Positions 49,900 through 59,284 are shown, counted from the first letter of the stretch. The stretch is DNA of 64,000 nt from Paenibacillus graminis (GCF_000758705.1 NZ_CP009287.1:3720001-3784000); one strand, 5' to 3'. A program made the numbers and translations. The notes: generated by a model from the letters alone, not told the origin.

Positions 49900-52299
49900 T
49901 TAGCGGTTCCGGTTAATAATATAGTCCAATAAATGGTTCAGAAAAGATATTTTGCGGGGAACAGCATTCAGCGCCTCTACAGCATGGCAGTAGTGATCCC
50001 ACATTTCGATTCGGGCGGCTTCCGGACCAAGGACGGACACAAAGGTCGAATTGTTATTCTCCGCATCCATCCGGGTGTTTTTGCCCAGCAAATGATGGTC
50101 TCCTTCCAAATCCAGCAGATCATCTTTGATCTGAAAGGCAATGCCCGCATGGTAGGCGAATTTCTTCAACGCTTCGATTTCGGCAGATTGTACCCCGGCC
50201 AGAATGGCTGGCATGACCAAAGAGGCTTCAAACGCCAACCCGGTTTTGTAAAAACACATCATATTCAACTGCTCCAGGGTCATTGCTTTTCCTTTGGAGT
50301 GCAAATCCATCGCCTGCCCCATACACATATCCTCTGCCTTTTCGGCCGAATATTGCATGAGAGCCAGCACAGTTACAGGATTGAAAGCCTGAAGTGATGC
50401 CTGTTCCTGAATCGCTTTTTGAATCAGGTACAGGCCGGTTAGTTCCGCCGTAGCGCTGTTATGCACCTGATGCAAGGTAGGCCGTCCTCTGCGGGTGGGC
50501 GCATTATCCTGGGAGGGCAGATCATCGAAGATCAAGGATGCGGTATGCATAAACTCCAATGATCTCAGAAGCGGCTCGATTGCAGCTGACTGCAGTCCAT
50601 ACACCTCAACGCCCAGCACCCAGGTCAATATAGGCCGTATCCGCTTTCCGTCCCCGGTCAGACTATAATTCGCCGCCTCAATCAGTGATTCTTTCATCGG
50701 AGGGATTCCGGCCGGCCTGGGAATCTTCAGCAGATCGTTGATCTGATCCCGGACCGTGCGGATGGTCGTCTGAAATTTCTCTTTTTCCATCCGGTCATTT
50801 TTCAATTGGGTGTTGATCTGATCCCGGAGCAGCTTATCGAAGAAATCCACATCGTCTGCTTTCCGGACCATAAGTTGTATGAGGCGGTTGAACTCCGGAT
50901 TCCCCGAAGCAAAAATCTCCATGATTTCGTTATACTGTTCAGTACCTACACGTTCCTTGCAGCGTTTCAGTCCGTTGATTGCCCGGTCTATCATCACCTC
51001 AAGAGTCTTGGCATCGGAATGATATACATTATGGATCAAGTAGGAGATTACCGTCCAGTAGAGTTCATAGGGGTTGATTAGATCAGGACGCTGCTTCCGG
51101 TATTTTAAATAATAGGTATATGGGGTGACCGCCCCGTCCCTCATATCGTCATACATATCCGCAAAATCATCAGCCAGCTGGTTATAGATTCCATAAAAGA
51201 AGGTCCGCTCATCAAAACCTTTATCCTCAGAAGCACTAATCACCGAACGGACAATTAACCTCGAAGATGAGGATTTTAATATGACAGGGATGTACAGCTC
51301 TTCGTTGGTGTAATCCGCCTTAGCCAGATCCTTGTTACGGTCGATATCCTGGGAATGAAAAAACACATAAGACTGTTCAAAAAAGGTTGCCTCGGTTTCA
51401 GGCTTCTGCAGGCTCTTAATATATTCAAAGGCAGCCTTCAGTTCTGTATGGACGTATTGAATGATTTCCAGATGGACTCCGGGCCACTCGCTCAGTTCCG
51501 GCACATTTCCCGTCAGAAGTGCAGTTCGTATCATTGCGGAATATTGTTCTTTCTCGGGAGCCGTTAAGACTTGGGAATCCAGCAGGTCGTCAATAAAAGG
51601 ATAGGTCAACCCATAAGAATACCCGATCCGGATGGCTTCATCCAATCTATGGGCACGTTCAGCAGACGTGGTCTGTTCATCCATTTCTTCTATTACATGC
51701 AGAATAACCCCGACGATGATTTTGATCAGTTTACGCTCGGCTTGCTCTGCATCCATTTCCTCTGGTATGTGGGACGATACATTCTTAAGTTTGTCTATCA
51801 CCCAAATCGCGGCGCTTTCGATGCCTTCCCTCTGGGCCCAGCGGTAAAATCCGGCTAAGCTGGTCAATCCGGTCAATCCGGGCTGGTCCTCCCGCTCATT
51901 GGCACCGGAATGCATCAAGTGGCCTTTCAGGTCCGTGACTACGCGCTGAATCCGGGTCTTAGTGCGGGAATCATCCAGCGCTTTGCCCAGGTCTCTCATG
52001 TAAATATAGGATACACTCCGGTCCAAATAGTCATCCAGCTTGCCTGTATAGTTCAGCCACTCTAAGTATTTTTGATAATCCCGGCTAACCGCTGCTCTCT
52101 TCCCCCGTGTAAAAAAAGCCAGCCATGACCGTTGAGGGATATGGTTCTTTTTCCACAACTGAATATCTTTAGTCAATATGGGGACATAAGTTTTGTCCAT
52201 GACCTGCTTATACAGGGCTGCAAAATACTGGGCTGCCTTATGCTCAGCACACTGGTACACCGTATCGCCCTGCTCCGTAAAGTTCTTATTCATATGCAT
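49900..52299 (-). CDS. fused double class I isoprenoid-synthase-like protein
   Basis: 799 residues, more than twice the usual prenyl synthase. The C-terminal part (about 505-799) is a full trans-prenyl diphosphate synthase: GDGKRIRP (551), first Asp motif DDLPSQD (592-598) with RRGRPTLH, and second motif FQIKDDLLD (723-730). The N-terminal 500 residues are helical and carry their own pair of Asp motifs, FIDDLLD (237-241) and NQLADDFADMYDD (377-385), 140 residues apart, against 134 in the C-terminal half. The first half lacks the RRG and GKRIRP boxes, so it may be a terpene cyclase-like partner using the product of the second half. AGAGGTAA precedes the ATG. No carotenoid or terpene genes adjoin it. 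Product unknown. Confidence 0.82.
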   Translation of the reverse strand: MHMNKNFTEQGDTVYQCAEHKAAQYFAALYKQVMDKTYVPILTKDIQLWKKNHIPQRSWLAFFTRGKRAAVSRDYQKYLEWLNYTGKLDDYLDRSVSYIYMRDLGKALDDSRTKTRIQRVVTDLKGHLMHSGANEREDQPGLTGLTSLAGFYRWAQREGIESAAIWVIDKLKNVSSHIPEEMDAEQAERKLIKIIVGVILHVIEEMDEQTTSAERAHRLDEAIRIGYSYGLTYPFIDDLLDSQVLTAPEKEQYSAMIRTALLTGNVPELSEWPGVHLEIIQYVHTELKAAFEYIKSLQKPETEATFFEQSYVFFHSQDIDRNKDLAKADYTNEELYIPVILKSSSSRLIVRSVISASEDKGFDERTFFYGIYNQLADDFADMYDDMRDGAVTPYTYYLKYRKQRPDLINPYELYWTVISYLIHNVYHSDAKTLEVMIDRAINGLKRCKERVGTEQYNEIMEIFASGNPEFNRLIQLMVRKADDVDFFDKLLRDQINTQLKNDRMEKEKFQTTIRTVRDQINDLLKIPRPAGIPPMKESLIEAANYSLTGDGKRIRPILTWVLGVEVYGLQSAAIEPLLRSLEFMHTASLIFDDLPSQDNAPTRRGRPTLHQVHNSATAELTGLYLIQKAIQEQASLQAFNPVTVLALMQYSAEKAEDMCMGQAMDLHSKGKAMTLEQLNMMCFYKTGLAFEASLVMPAILAGVQSAEIEALKKFAYHAGIAFQIKDDLLDLEGDHHLLGKNTRMDAENNNSTFVSVLGPEAARIEMWDHYCHAVEALNAVPRKISFLNHLLDYIINRNR

Positions 52300-52635
52300 T
52301 CGTTACCTCTGCTCGATTTTTTGTTTGGGCATCCTAATGATACCCTTATACGCTCAAAAATCTTTTTGGTTACCTATCGGCAACACAGTGAGGGAAATCG
52401 AACAGATGCCTATGGAGAAGAATTAAGTTTATTGTGAATGTTGCATACGCCGTCTGAGAAAGCTGGACGAATTGGCCTCCACTCCCTTGATGCCGGAAAG
52501 GTAGACGCATTTTTGAAAAAAAAGAATAGTTCACTGTCCTTACTTCCGCTATGAAATTTATCATATTTACAACCAAGCTTTAATAAAATTAGTTAGAAAG
52601 TGTATTTCACAACATCTACAAGAGGAGGATTACCC
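52300..52635. other. non-coding gap before AT-rich gene
   Basis: 336 bases between divergent genes. The right half is AT-rich like the following gene and probably carries its promoter. Some AT-rich hexamers are present near 52565-52595, but none is a convincing -35/-10 pair. No gene or RNA is recognised. Confidence 0.4.
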
Positions 52636-54288
52636 ATGAACTTAAATGAAAATTCTTCAAATCCAGCAGAATGTGCACAGTCACAAACGATGAACGGTCA
52701 CAGTCCTTTATTCGATCGTTTAAGTACAGATGGTAAACCTTACTGGGACTATATTACAAAATATTCCCCTGTTATTTATCAAGATATTAATAAGGAGTTT
52801 GCTGATGGAATAGCGGATTTAATTGCAAAATTTAATGTGGACGGGAACTGGAACCTGTCTGATCAATGGGAAACAATAGGTGTAGTTCCTCAAGTCCCAT
52901 ATGTATATGCTTCTGTTCAAGAAACCAAGACACATCTCTTTTTAGGCTATTATTTTTATCATGCACGTGATGATGGTCCCGTTCCCGCCGAACAACACGA
53001 AAATGACTTAGAAGGAATGATGATGACCGTTCGAAAAGATGGAGCCTACGGTGTTCCTGTGGCAATGGAAACAATAAGTCATTCTGATTTCCTGCGATAT
53101 CGTTTAAAAGATCCTAATGTGCAGCCAGGATACGTTGGAATTGAAGGTACTTCGGTTCGTTACTCTGAAGTAACCCATCCAGAAGTGTTTATAAGTTCTA
53201 ATGGAATTGGTGACAACCACGGACATGGTGTTAGGGCTTATACTAGTAACGAAGATGTTGGCGATGATGGGATTATCTATAAATTTGGAGAGCCTTCATA
53301 TCCTGGACAGCCTAATCAATTTTCACCAAAGTGGAAACATGCTTATAATTATGGAATTCTGCCAATAGATGAATTATGGGAGAGAAAATTCCACTATAAC
53401 AATACGCCATTTCAATCGTTTGGAGTTTTTCCAAACACACACACAAGCAACAACCATGCTAATGCCCCTTGGAACTGGACTGACAGAGACCAGGATGGAA
53501 CGCTAGGAACGGGAATCTTTTTCACGGATCCAGCTTATTTATTTGATATTGACTTCAATGGATTAGGGACATTCTCTCATGAATATGTATACAATCCCTA
53601 TTGGACACATAAAGTGATTCTCAAGTCTGTCACCCCTAAAGTTTATAAAGATCCTAGCAATAATCTACCTGATATATATATTAGTATGGACACTTATCCA
53701 TTGAGTGGCAAAAGATATATAAGTGAAAAAGTGTGGATGAAAACGGACGCGGCCTTAAATACACCGCACCCTGTCATTTTTGGAGGTGACCAAAAAACCG
53801 CAAATACCACTTTTTCAGAGCGTTCAAATACAATTCATATCGCAGTGTCTAATATTAATCCCCGGTTGTGGCTGGAAGTAAAGGATTATGATCCATCAGA
53901 CGCGGATGATTATATGGGATCTGTTGTAATCCCTTTAGATACAGGGAATATTGCAAAAAAAGCCGATTCATCAGAAGTTATAATTGATTATGAAGTGATA
54001 TCAAACCCGGGTTTTCCATTAGCGCAACAAGGGGTCTATATTTACAAAGATTCTAACTTTTCCGGGACCTCTAAGCATTTGACAAGTAGTGTTACGAACT
54101 TTAAAGATATTGGTATGAATGATGCAGTGACTTCTATTAAGATTGTTGGACCTTATGATGTTGTAGGTTACTCAGATGCGGACTTTAAAGGACGTTCCTC
54201 AACATTAGTAACAAATGATAATCTAAGTTCTACCTATCTTAATAATGATGCCATGTCTTCTATTCGAATTACCCGAAGAACGATCTAG
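52636..54288 (+). CDS. AT-rich gene: Vps62/NPP1-like N-domain, C2-like and beta/gamma-crystallin domains
   Basis: 550-residue protein from the ATG at 52636 (behind AGGAGG). Base and codon use are clearly richer in A+T than all neighbours, pointing to acquisition. No signal peptide. Residues 30-300 include HLFLGYYFYHARDDG followed by HENDLEGMMM (121-130), recalling the HxxDWE signature of Vps62-like and necrosis-inducing proteins. About 310-440 resembles a C2 beta-sandwich (LWLEVKDYDPSDADDYMGSV). Residues 466-550 are a beta/gamma-crystallin domain with two Greek-key motifs (YIYKDSNFSG, VGYSDADFKG) and the paired NDAVTSIKI/NDAMSSIRI Ca-binding stretches. Possibly a calcium-binding toxin, spore or stress protein; no function is asserted. 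Confidence 0.75.
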   Translation: MNLNENSSNPAECAQSQTMNGHSPLFDRLSTDGKPYWDYITKYSPVIYQDINKEFADGIADLIAKFNVDGNWNLSDQWETIGVVPQVPYVYASVQETKTHLFLGYYFYHARDDGPVPAEQHENDLEGMMMTVRKDGAYGVPVAMETISHSDFLRYRLKDPNVQPGYVGIEGTSVRYSEVTHPEVFISSNGIGDNHGHGVRAYTSNEDVGDDGIIYKFGEPSYPGQPNQFSPKWKHAYNYGILPIDELWERKFHYNNTPFQSFGVFPNTHTSNNHANAPWNWTDRDQDGTLGTGIFFTDPAYLFDIDFNGLGTFSHEYVYNPYWTHKVILKSVTPKVYKDPSNNLPDIYISMDTYPLSGKRYISEKVWMKTDAALNTPHPVIFGGDQKTANTTFSERSNTIHIAVSNINPRLWLEVKDYDPSDADDYMGSVVIPLDTGNIAKKADSSEVIIDYEVISNPGFPLAQQGVYIYKDSNFSGTSKHLTSSVTNFKDIGMNDAVTSIKIVGPYDVVGYSDADFKGRSSTLVTNDNLSSTYLNNDAMSSIRITRRTI

Positions 54289-54320
54289 AATAAATTGGGT
54301 TTTGTTGTATATTTAACAAA

Positions 54321-54363
54321 AACAGCCGGTGACCTTAAAGTAAAGGAACCGGCTGTTTTTTTC
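54321..54363 (+). terminator. rho-independent terminator of crystallin-domain gene
   Basis: AACAGCCGGT (54321-54330) pairs perfectly with ACCGGCTGTT (54348-54357) and is followed by an eight-T run. It lies 33 bases after the stop. Confidence 0.92.
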
Positions 54364-54399
54364 TTAGCGTACGATTTGCGCGTTTTGTTGGCGTGACCC

Positions 54400-55299
54400 C
54401 TACGTGTCATAACTCAGCTTCTGGCGTATTAATACGGCCAGTTCTTCTGCTGTGTCCCATACAATTGGACGGATAATCCCGGCATGTACATTCAGTTTAT
54501 CTGCTGCGCTGTTGTTCACAGTCCAGATTACCGGGATACTCAAACCAAGTGCATACCCTGCCGCAAAATACACCTCCGGAGACTGCCCGGTTAAATCCGC
54601 GATAATTAGTCTGCTGTCCGCAATCAGCGCCAAAGCATCTTGATGAAGGTTGTGCGTGTTGTCATGAGTAAGCAAGCGCGGCAGATAACCAAGCTGCTCA
54701 ATTTTTGGCAAAAGCATTTCCTGCCACTCCATGCGCAATTCTTTTTTCTCCGCGGTCAGAATGAGGCACGGCTTTAATTTTTTGCCTCCGGCGCTCGCCG
54801 CAGCCTCACTCCAGCCTTTATCCGTAAGCTTAAAGGTCATGCCTTCCCGTATAAGCAGCTGCTCATTCATGAGCTTATCGATGATATATACCAGCTCCTG
54901 CAAATTGGGGGAATACGTCAGATTATAGCTGCCCGAGAGCGGCTGAATAACAACAGAATCTCCAGCGCTCTCGGAATGCCTGTACAAATATTGCAGCAGA
55001 CGGTTTCCTTTATCCTCAATGGTTACTGGAATTTTGGGGGAATTTGCGATGGTTTCTAAATCGCTGAACGTTAGCGCAACCTTTTCTTCACGATCGGTCA
55101 GCTCCCGGATGTACCCTGAGATCAAATGAAGAACATCGCGTTTTTTAGGGTGCGGGAGCGCATTGATAGATTCGTAGCTGTCTCTCAGCAAATTATAGTA
55201 CCCGCCGGGCGAACAAGAACAACCGAGATATCTATCGTAATCTCCCTCCGTTGCAATAGGGACAATCTCATCGCAGAACAAACAGTGTTTCTTCGTCAT
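54400..55299 (-). CDS. zinc-ribbon protein with nucleoside deoxyribosyltransferase-like domain
   Basis: 299 residues. The N-terminus has CLFC (6-9) and CSC (27-29), a likely metal-binding knuckle. The middle (about 50-170) is helical, ending in a winged-helix-like segment (LMNEQLLIREGMTFKLTDKGW). The last 120 residues have the Rossmann-like pattern of the nucleoside 2-deoxyribosyltransferase/DRHyd group: DALALIADSRLIIADLTGQS and VYFAAGYALGLSIPVIWT. In most relatives the segment reads (F/Y)EAGYA; here Ala replaces that Glu, the usual catalytic residue, so the domain may only bind nucleotides. AGAGGTGA precedes the ATG. Such domains occur in defence and signalling proteins; the role here is unknown. 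Confidence 0.75.
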   Translation of the reverse strand: MTKKHCLFCDEIVPIATEGDYDRYLGCSCSPGGYYNLLRDSYESINALPHPKKRDVLHLISGYIRELTDREEKVALTFSDLETIANSPKIPVTIEDKGNRLLQYLYRHSESAGDSVVIQPLSGSYNLTYSPNLQELVYIIDKLMNEQLLIREGMTFKLTDKGWSEAAASAGGKKLKPCLILTAEKKELRMEWQEMLLPKIEQLGYLPRLLTHDNTHNLHQDALALIADSRLIIADLTGQSPEVYFAAGYALGLSIPVIWTVNNSAADKLNVHAGIIRPIVWDTAEELAVLIRQKLSYDT

Positions 55300-55391
55300 A
55301 ACAACTCTTCACCTCTTATTCATTGCTACCCCCTACCTTAACAATTTTCATTTGAAAAGTAGACAAGAAGATATTTCCTAATAAAACAAAC

Positions 55392-55425
55392 TGAAAAAAA
55401 CGATGTCCGATCAGAGGACATCGTT
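55392..55425 (-). terminator. rho-independent terminator of peptide ABC operon
   Basis: AACGATGTCC (55399-55408) pairs with GGACATCGTT (55416-55425); on the minus strand seven T follow. It lies about 115 bases past the amidohydrolase stop and also separates it from the next gene. Confidence 0.88.
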
Positions 55426-55541
55426 AGAGGAAACTTGTTATGGAAGCCTCGAATTGGGCGGCAGCAAGTCCGGGACGGAATTTAGCGGGAGTAACCGTAA
55501 ATGAACACTGCAGATTTCAAGCTCAGGCCTGAACAGTAAGA

Positions 55542-56702
55542 TCATTTAATCAAATCCGATTCCTGCGCTCCGGTCATGACGGAAACAATGCTGCTCCGAA
55601 GCTGCTCCGCGTTTCGTGCCTGATACGGGTCGGCATTGTAAATCACAGCATCGGCGATATAACCTTCGGCAATCCGCCCTAATTCGTTGCCGCTGCCCAG
55701 AATCCCGGCAGCACTCTCTGTGGCAGACTTCCACGCTTCTGCCCGGGTCAGCCCATACTCCATTAAGGTATCGAGCTCTTGCAGGTTGTAGCCATGGAGC
55801 GCAGGAGTGGCATAATCCGTACCGAAACCAATGCAGACGCCTGCCTTTTTAGCGTAACCGATGGCTTTCGCGTGGGCTTCGGCAGCACGCGCAGCCCGAT
55901 CGCAAATCACCGGATTCAGTCCAAGTACCCCCTTCGGATCTGCTGCAATCCGGTAGATCGAAGTTGTGGGTACAAAAGCTACTCCAGCTTCAGCAAGTCT
56001 GCCGGCCTGAGCTTCACTCAGGAACATGCCGTGCTCGATGGATTCCACACCGGCCTGGGTAGACCAGTCTATCGTCACTCCGCCCCAGGTATGTACCAGA
56101 ACCTTTTTATGATGCGCATGTGCATTGCGGACAATGAAGGCAAACTCCTCTTCCGAAAAATTCGGTTCAACCACTTTCTCGGCAGGTGCACCGAGGCCGC
56201 CTGTAGCCATGATTTTGATCCAGCCTGCTCCGGTATCGAAAATTTGCGCCATCCGCGCGCCCAAATGCTGAATACCGCGGGCATCGGCTGCTCCCAGCAT
56301 ATCGCTGCTGGTTTGCACCCTCAGAGGCTGCAGATAATGCTGAACAAGATGCCGGATGGTGCTGGGCAGAATCCCGCCTGCATCGCGTGCCGTCGTGACT
56401 CCCGTCCGCAAAGTAGCTGCAAAAGCGTCAGCCTGCATGGCTTCGATCTCGCGGCTGCTGCGTTTCAACTGATCGTCATGGTCAAAGTCTGTCCAGGCCA
56501 GATGCGTGTGAAGATCAATGATCCCCGGACTTATCCATAACCGCTGATCCGGGTGAGCAGGCTCCTCAAGCTGCGGCTCCAGCTCAACAACCGATGAGAA
56601 ACGCCCGTCTTGGATTACTATATCGAACCGCTTGTCCTGAATACCTGCGATAGAAATACCGCTAAAGGTCTGAAGGGCGGGCCGTTTATGGAGGATGCTC
56701 AT
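55542..56702 (-). CDS. metal-dependent amidohydrolase (imidazolonepropionase/prolidase-like)
   Basis: 386-residue amidohydrolase. Start ATG 56700-56702 overlaps the aminotransferase stop as ATGA; GGGAGGTG lies upstream. Metal and catalytic residues: SPGIIDLHTHLAW (HxH), the Lys in AGWIKIMATGG, His in KKVLVHTWGG, His in SIEHGMFL, and Asp in GFGTDYATP. This is the pattern of the imidazolonepropionase-like group that includes Xaa-Pro dipeptidases and related cyclic amidases. As last gene of a peptide-import operon it may hydrolyse an imported dipeptide or cyclic amide. Exact substrate unknown. Confidence 0.87.
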   Translation of the reverse strand: MSILHKRPALQTFSGISIAGIQDKRFDIVIQDGRFSSVVELEPQLEEPAHPDQRLWISPGIIDLHTHLAWTDFDHDDQLKRSSREIEAMQADAFAATLRTGVTTARDAGGILPSTIRHLVQHYLQPLRVQTSSDMLGAADARGIQHLGARMAQIFDTGAGWIKIMATGGLGAPAEKVVEPNFSEEEFAFIVRNAHAHHKKVLVHTWGGVTIDWSTQAGVESIEHGMFLSEAQAGRLAEAGVAFVPTTSIYRIAADPKGVLGLNPVICDRAARAAEAHAKAIGYAKKAGVCIGFGTDYATPALHGYNLQELDTLMEYGLTRAEAWKSATESAAGILGSGNELGRIAEGYIADAVIYNADPYQARNAEQLRSSIVSVMTGAQESDLIK

Positions 56703-57757
56703 TCCCCCCACACCTCCCGGACAGCCTGCAAGGCCTGCCCAGGTTCCTGCTCTAATAATTGGGCCAGAGCCGTAATGGCTTTCTCGACACTATTCCGGGA
56801 TGCATTTGCCCCAAAATGATTGATCCGCAAAAGCTGGCCGGATAGCTCGCCGTCACCGGGCGCAACAATACCGATCGGCTGATGGATCAGCAAGCCCTCT
56901 CTCCCGGTGATCCGGACCGTTGTAGTCAGTGTAGAATAATGTCTGCTGTCCTTCTGCCACGGCTCAATCCCCAAGGCTCTGATCCCGGCTACAGCAGAGG
57001 CGGCGGCGCGTTCATGACGTTTGATAACCTGCTGCAGTCCCTCTTCCTCCACCTGCGTCAAGGCTGCAATCAGAGCTCTGGCTTCGAGGGTGGGAATATT
57101 AGGTGGAACCCGCAGCAACGCGGCCCCCTCAGGGGACGCTTTCAAATCCAGCAAGGACAGAATGGAGTTGCGGGGAGCCGCAGGATTGGACTCAAGAAAT
57201 TCCCAGCCGCGCGGTGAAATGCTCACCGCACTGACGCCGTTAGGCCCAGCCAAGGCTTTTTGTGCACCGATCACCGCAAAGTCTACTCCCCATTCATCCA
57301 CATGCAGCGCTTCTCCCCCGACTGCCGATACAGAGTCCGAGACGGTAATGAGCTTGTATTTCTGTGCAAGCTTAAATATGTCTTGAGCGGGATTTGAGCC
57401 GCCGGTAACCACTTCAGCGTGAACGAAGGATAACGCATCCGGCTGGTACTGTTCAATCGCCGATGCAATCCCATCGGCTGTTGCGACTTCATCAAAAGGC
57501 ACTTTAACCTCAACAACCGCTGCCCCGCCCCGCTCCAGCCATTGTCCAAATAATCTGCCGTATGGGCCAGTCACCACATTTACAAAAGTACGGCCAGGTG
57601 CAGCTATCCCGGCAGCAACGGCCTCAATACCCAAAATCGCCTCACCCGGGATAATAACCGGGGGATGCTGTGTGTACAATAGTTTGGAGAGCAACCCGGT
57701 CAGTGTATTGAACTCTGCCAGGGACAACGGCATAAATCCTTTAAATTCTGGGTTCAT
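56699..57757 (-). CDS. class V aminotransferase (serine-pyruvate/alanine-glyoxylate type)
   Basis: 352-residue PLP enzyme. Start at 57757 (MNPEFKGFMPLSL) behind AGGAGG, 17 bases inside the preceding ATPase gene. The PLP lysine is in VIGAQKALAGPNG, preceded by SDSVSAVGGEALHVDEWGVD. The family moves amino groups between small amino acids and glyoxylate or pyruvate; PucG ureidoglycine aminotransferase also belongs here. Its place between peptide ABC genes and an amidohydrolase suggests it handles an amino acid released from the imported compound. Confidence 0.88.
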   Translation of the reverse strand: MNPEFKGFMPLSLAEFNTLTGLLSKLLYTQHPPVIIPGEAILGIEAVAAGIAAPGRTFVNVVTGPYGRLFGQWLERGGAAVVEVKVPFDEVATADGIASAIEQYQPDALSFVHAEVVTGGSNPAQDIFKLAQKYKLITVSDSVSAVGGEALHVDEWGVDFAVIGAQKALAGPNGVSAVSISPRGWEFLESNPAAPRNSILSLLDLKASPEGAALLRVPPNIPTLEARALIAALTQVEEEGLQQVIKRHERAAASAVAGIRALGIEPWQKDSRHYSTLTTTVRITGREGLLIHQPIGIVAPGDGELSGQLLRINHFGANASRNSVEKAITALAQLLEQEPGQALQAVREVWGE

Positions 57758-58526
57758 AATAACCTCCTGCTGTAATGGTGTTCGGCATTTTGGGAACCGC
57801 GGACAACAGCTCGCGGCTGTAATCATGTTCCGGGCGGGTAAAGAATTGGTCCATGGAGCTCTTCTCTACAAGCTTGCCCTGCCGCATAACGGCTACCGTA
57901 TCGCTGATGGCGTGAATCACTCCCAGATCATGGGAGATGAAGAGCATGGTAAGATTAAGTTCAGTTTTCAGCGTTTTGAACAGTTCAAGCACACTAAGCT
58001 GTACGGACACATCGAGGGCGCTTGTGGGTTCATCCGCAATCAACAGGCTGGGCTCCACACTCAATGCACGGGCAATTGCAATCCGTTGGCGTTGTCCGCC
58101 GGAGAATTCGTGGGGGAACCTGTCCAGAGCCTTCGCCTCCAGGTGAACATGGGCCAAAAGATCTTTGCAGCGCTGCTCCACTTCCGGCCGGTGTACAATC
58201 TTGTGAAACAACAGCGCTTCAGATAGGATCTGCCGGATGGAATGCTTGGGATTCAGCGAGGCATCGGGATTCTGAAAGATCATCTGGATCTTTTTGTGCT
58301 GCTCACGGCTTCTCTTCTTCAGCAATTCCTGTGATCCCAGCAGAATCTTACCTTCGTCTGGAGCGATCAACCCGGCTATAACCCGAGCCAGCGTCGATTT
58401 CCCCGAACCTGACTCCCCCACAAGCCCGAGAGTAGTATGCTCCTCCAGATTGAGGGTGATATCATTCAGCGCGATAAATCCGCCATAACGAACTGTTAAG
58501 TTTTGAACCTGCAGCGCACTGCCCAT
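57741..58526 (-). CDS. peptide/nickel-type ABC transporter ATP-binding protein (DppF-like)
   Basis: 261-residue ATPase. Walker A GESGSGKST, Q-loop MIFQNPDASLNPKHSI, signature FSGGQRQRIAIARAL, Walker [15 protein letters not shown] and switch LFISHDLGVIHAISD. NPDASLNP and the C-terminal HDYSRELLSAVP are typical of the oligopeptide group. It starts one base inside the stop of the partner ATPase gene (TAATG) and overlaps the aminotransferase gene by 17 bases. With the partner it powers the DppB/C-like permease pair. Confidence 0.93.
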   Translation of the reverse strand: MGSALQVQNLTVRYGGFIALNDITLNLEEHTTLGLVGESGSGKSTLARVIAGLIAPDEGKILLGSQELLKKRSREQHKKIQMIFQNPDASLNPKHSIRQILSEALLFHKIVHRPEVEQRCKDLLAHVHLEAKALDRFPHEFSGGQRQRIAIARALSVEPSLLIADEPTSALDVSVQLSVLELFKTLKTELNLTMLFISHDLGVIHAISDTVAVMRQGKLVEKSSMDQFFTRPEHDYSRELLSAVPKMPNTITAGGYYEPRI

Positions 58527-59284
58527 TACCTTTCGCTCCTTTCCAGCTCCGGCAAAGGAAGCACCGAATCAATCAGCATTTGTGTGTAAGGATCAGACGG
58601 GTTCTGCAAAAGATTAAGCGTATTGCCGTGCTCCACAATCTGCCCCGCTTTCATTACATATAGTCTGGAGCACAGATTGGCGGCAATCGCCAGGTTATGG
58701 GTGACAAAGACCATGGCAAACCCCAGTTCTTTTTGCAGGCTGGTGATTGTCTCAATAATTTGCCGCTGAACGGTTACATCCAGGGCCGTTGTCGGTTCAT
58801 CACAGAGCAGAATGCCCGGTTTGCAGGCCAATGCAATGGCGATGACAATCCGTTGGCACTGGCCGCCTGAGAGCTGGCTGGGATACCGGTCCGACCGCTT
58901 CAGAGCGTCAGGCAGTCCGAGCCTTTCGAGCAGCTCCAGCGCGATCGTGCGTGAAGCCCTCCGGCTTACCTGCTGTCTATAGTACACTACTTCCGCCAGC
59001 TGCTTCACCACCGGGCAAAGCGGGTCAAGCGCACCTCTGGGGTCCTGGAATACCATCGCGCTGCTTGTCTCGCTTTTAATGACGCCGCCTGTCTGTGTCA
59101 CACCGCGGGGCAGCAGCCCAAGAATGGCCCGCAGTGTAAGCGATTTGCCGGAACCCGACTCCCCAACTAGCCCTATACTCTCTCCTTTTCCAAGCGAAAA
59201 GCTGACATTATGGACTAAAGTTTCATTGGACTTTGCCGCCAGCGAGAGTGCCTCTAATTCCAAAACCGGATGTGTAGACATCAT
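58526..59284 (-). CDS. peptide/nickel-type ABC transporter ATP-binding protein (DppD-like)
   Basis: 252-residue ATPase. Start ATG 59282-59284 (MMSTHPVLELEAL) behind GGAGGA, overlapping the permease stop as ATGA; open sequence upstream belongs to the permease in another frame. Walker A GESGSGKSL (Ser-Leu instead of Ser-Thr), Q-loop MVFQDPRGALDPLCPV, signature LSGGQCQRIVIAIAL, Walker B ILLCDEPTTALDVT, switch FVTHNLAIAANLC. It is shorter than typical DppD and its C-terminal cluster region is reduced. Confidence 0.92.
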   Translation of the reverse strand: MMSTHPVLELEALSLAAKSNETLVHNVSFSLGKGESIGLVGESGSGKSLTLRAILGLLPRGVTQTGGVIKSETSSAMVFQDPRGALDPLCPVVKQLAEVVYYRQQVSRRASRTIALELLERLGLPDALKRSDRYPSQLSGGQCQRIVIAIALACKPGILLCDEPTTALDVTVQRQIIETITSLQKELGFAMVFVTHNLAIAANLCSRLYVMKAGQIVEHGNTLNLLQNPSDPYTQMLIDSVLPLPELERSER

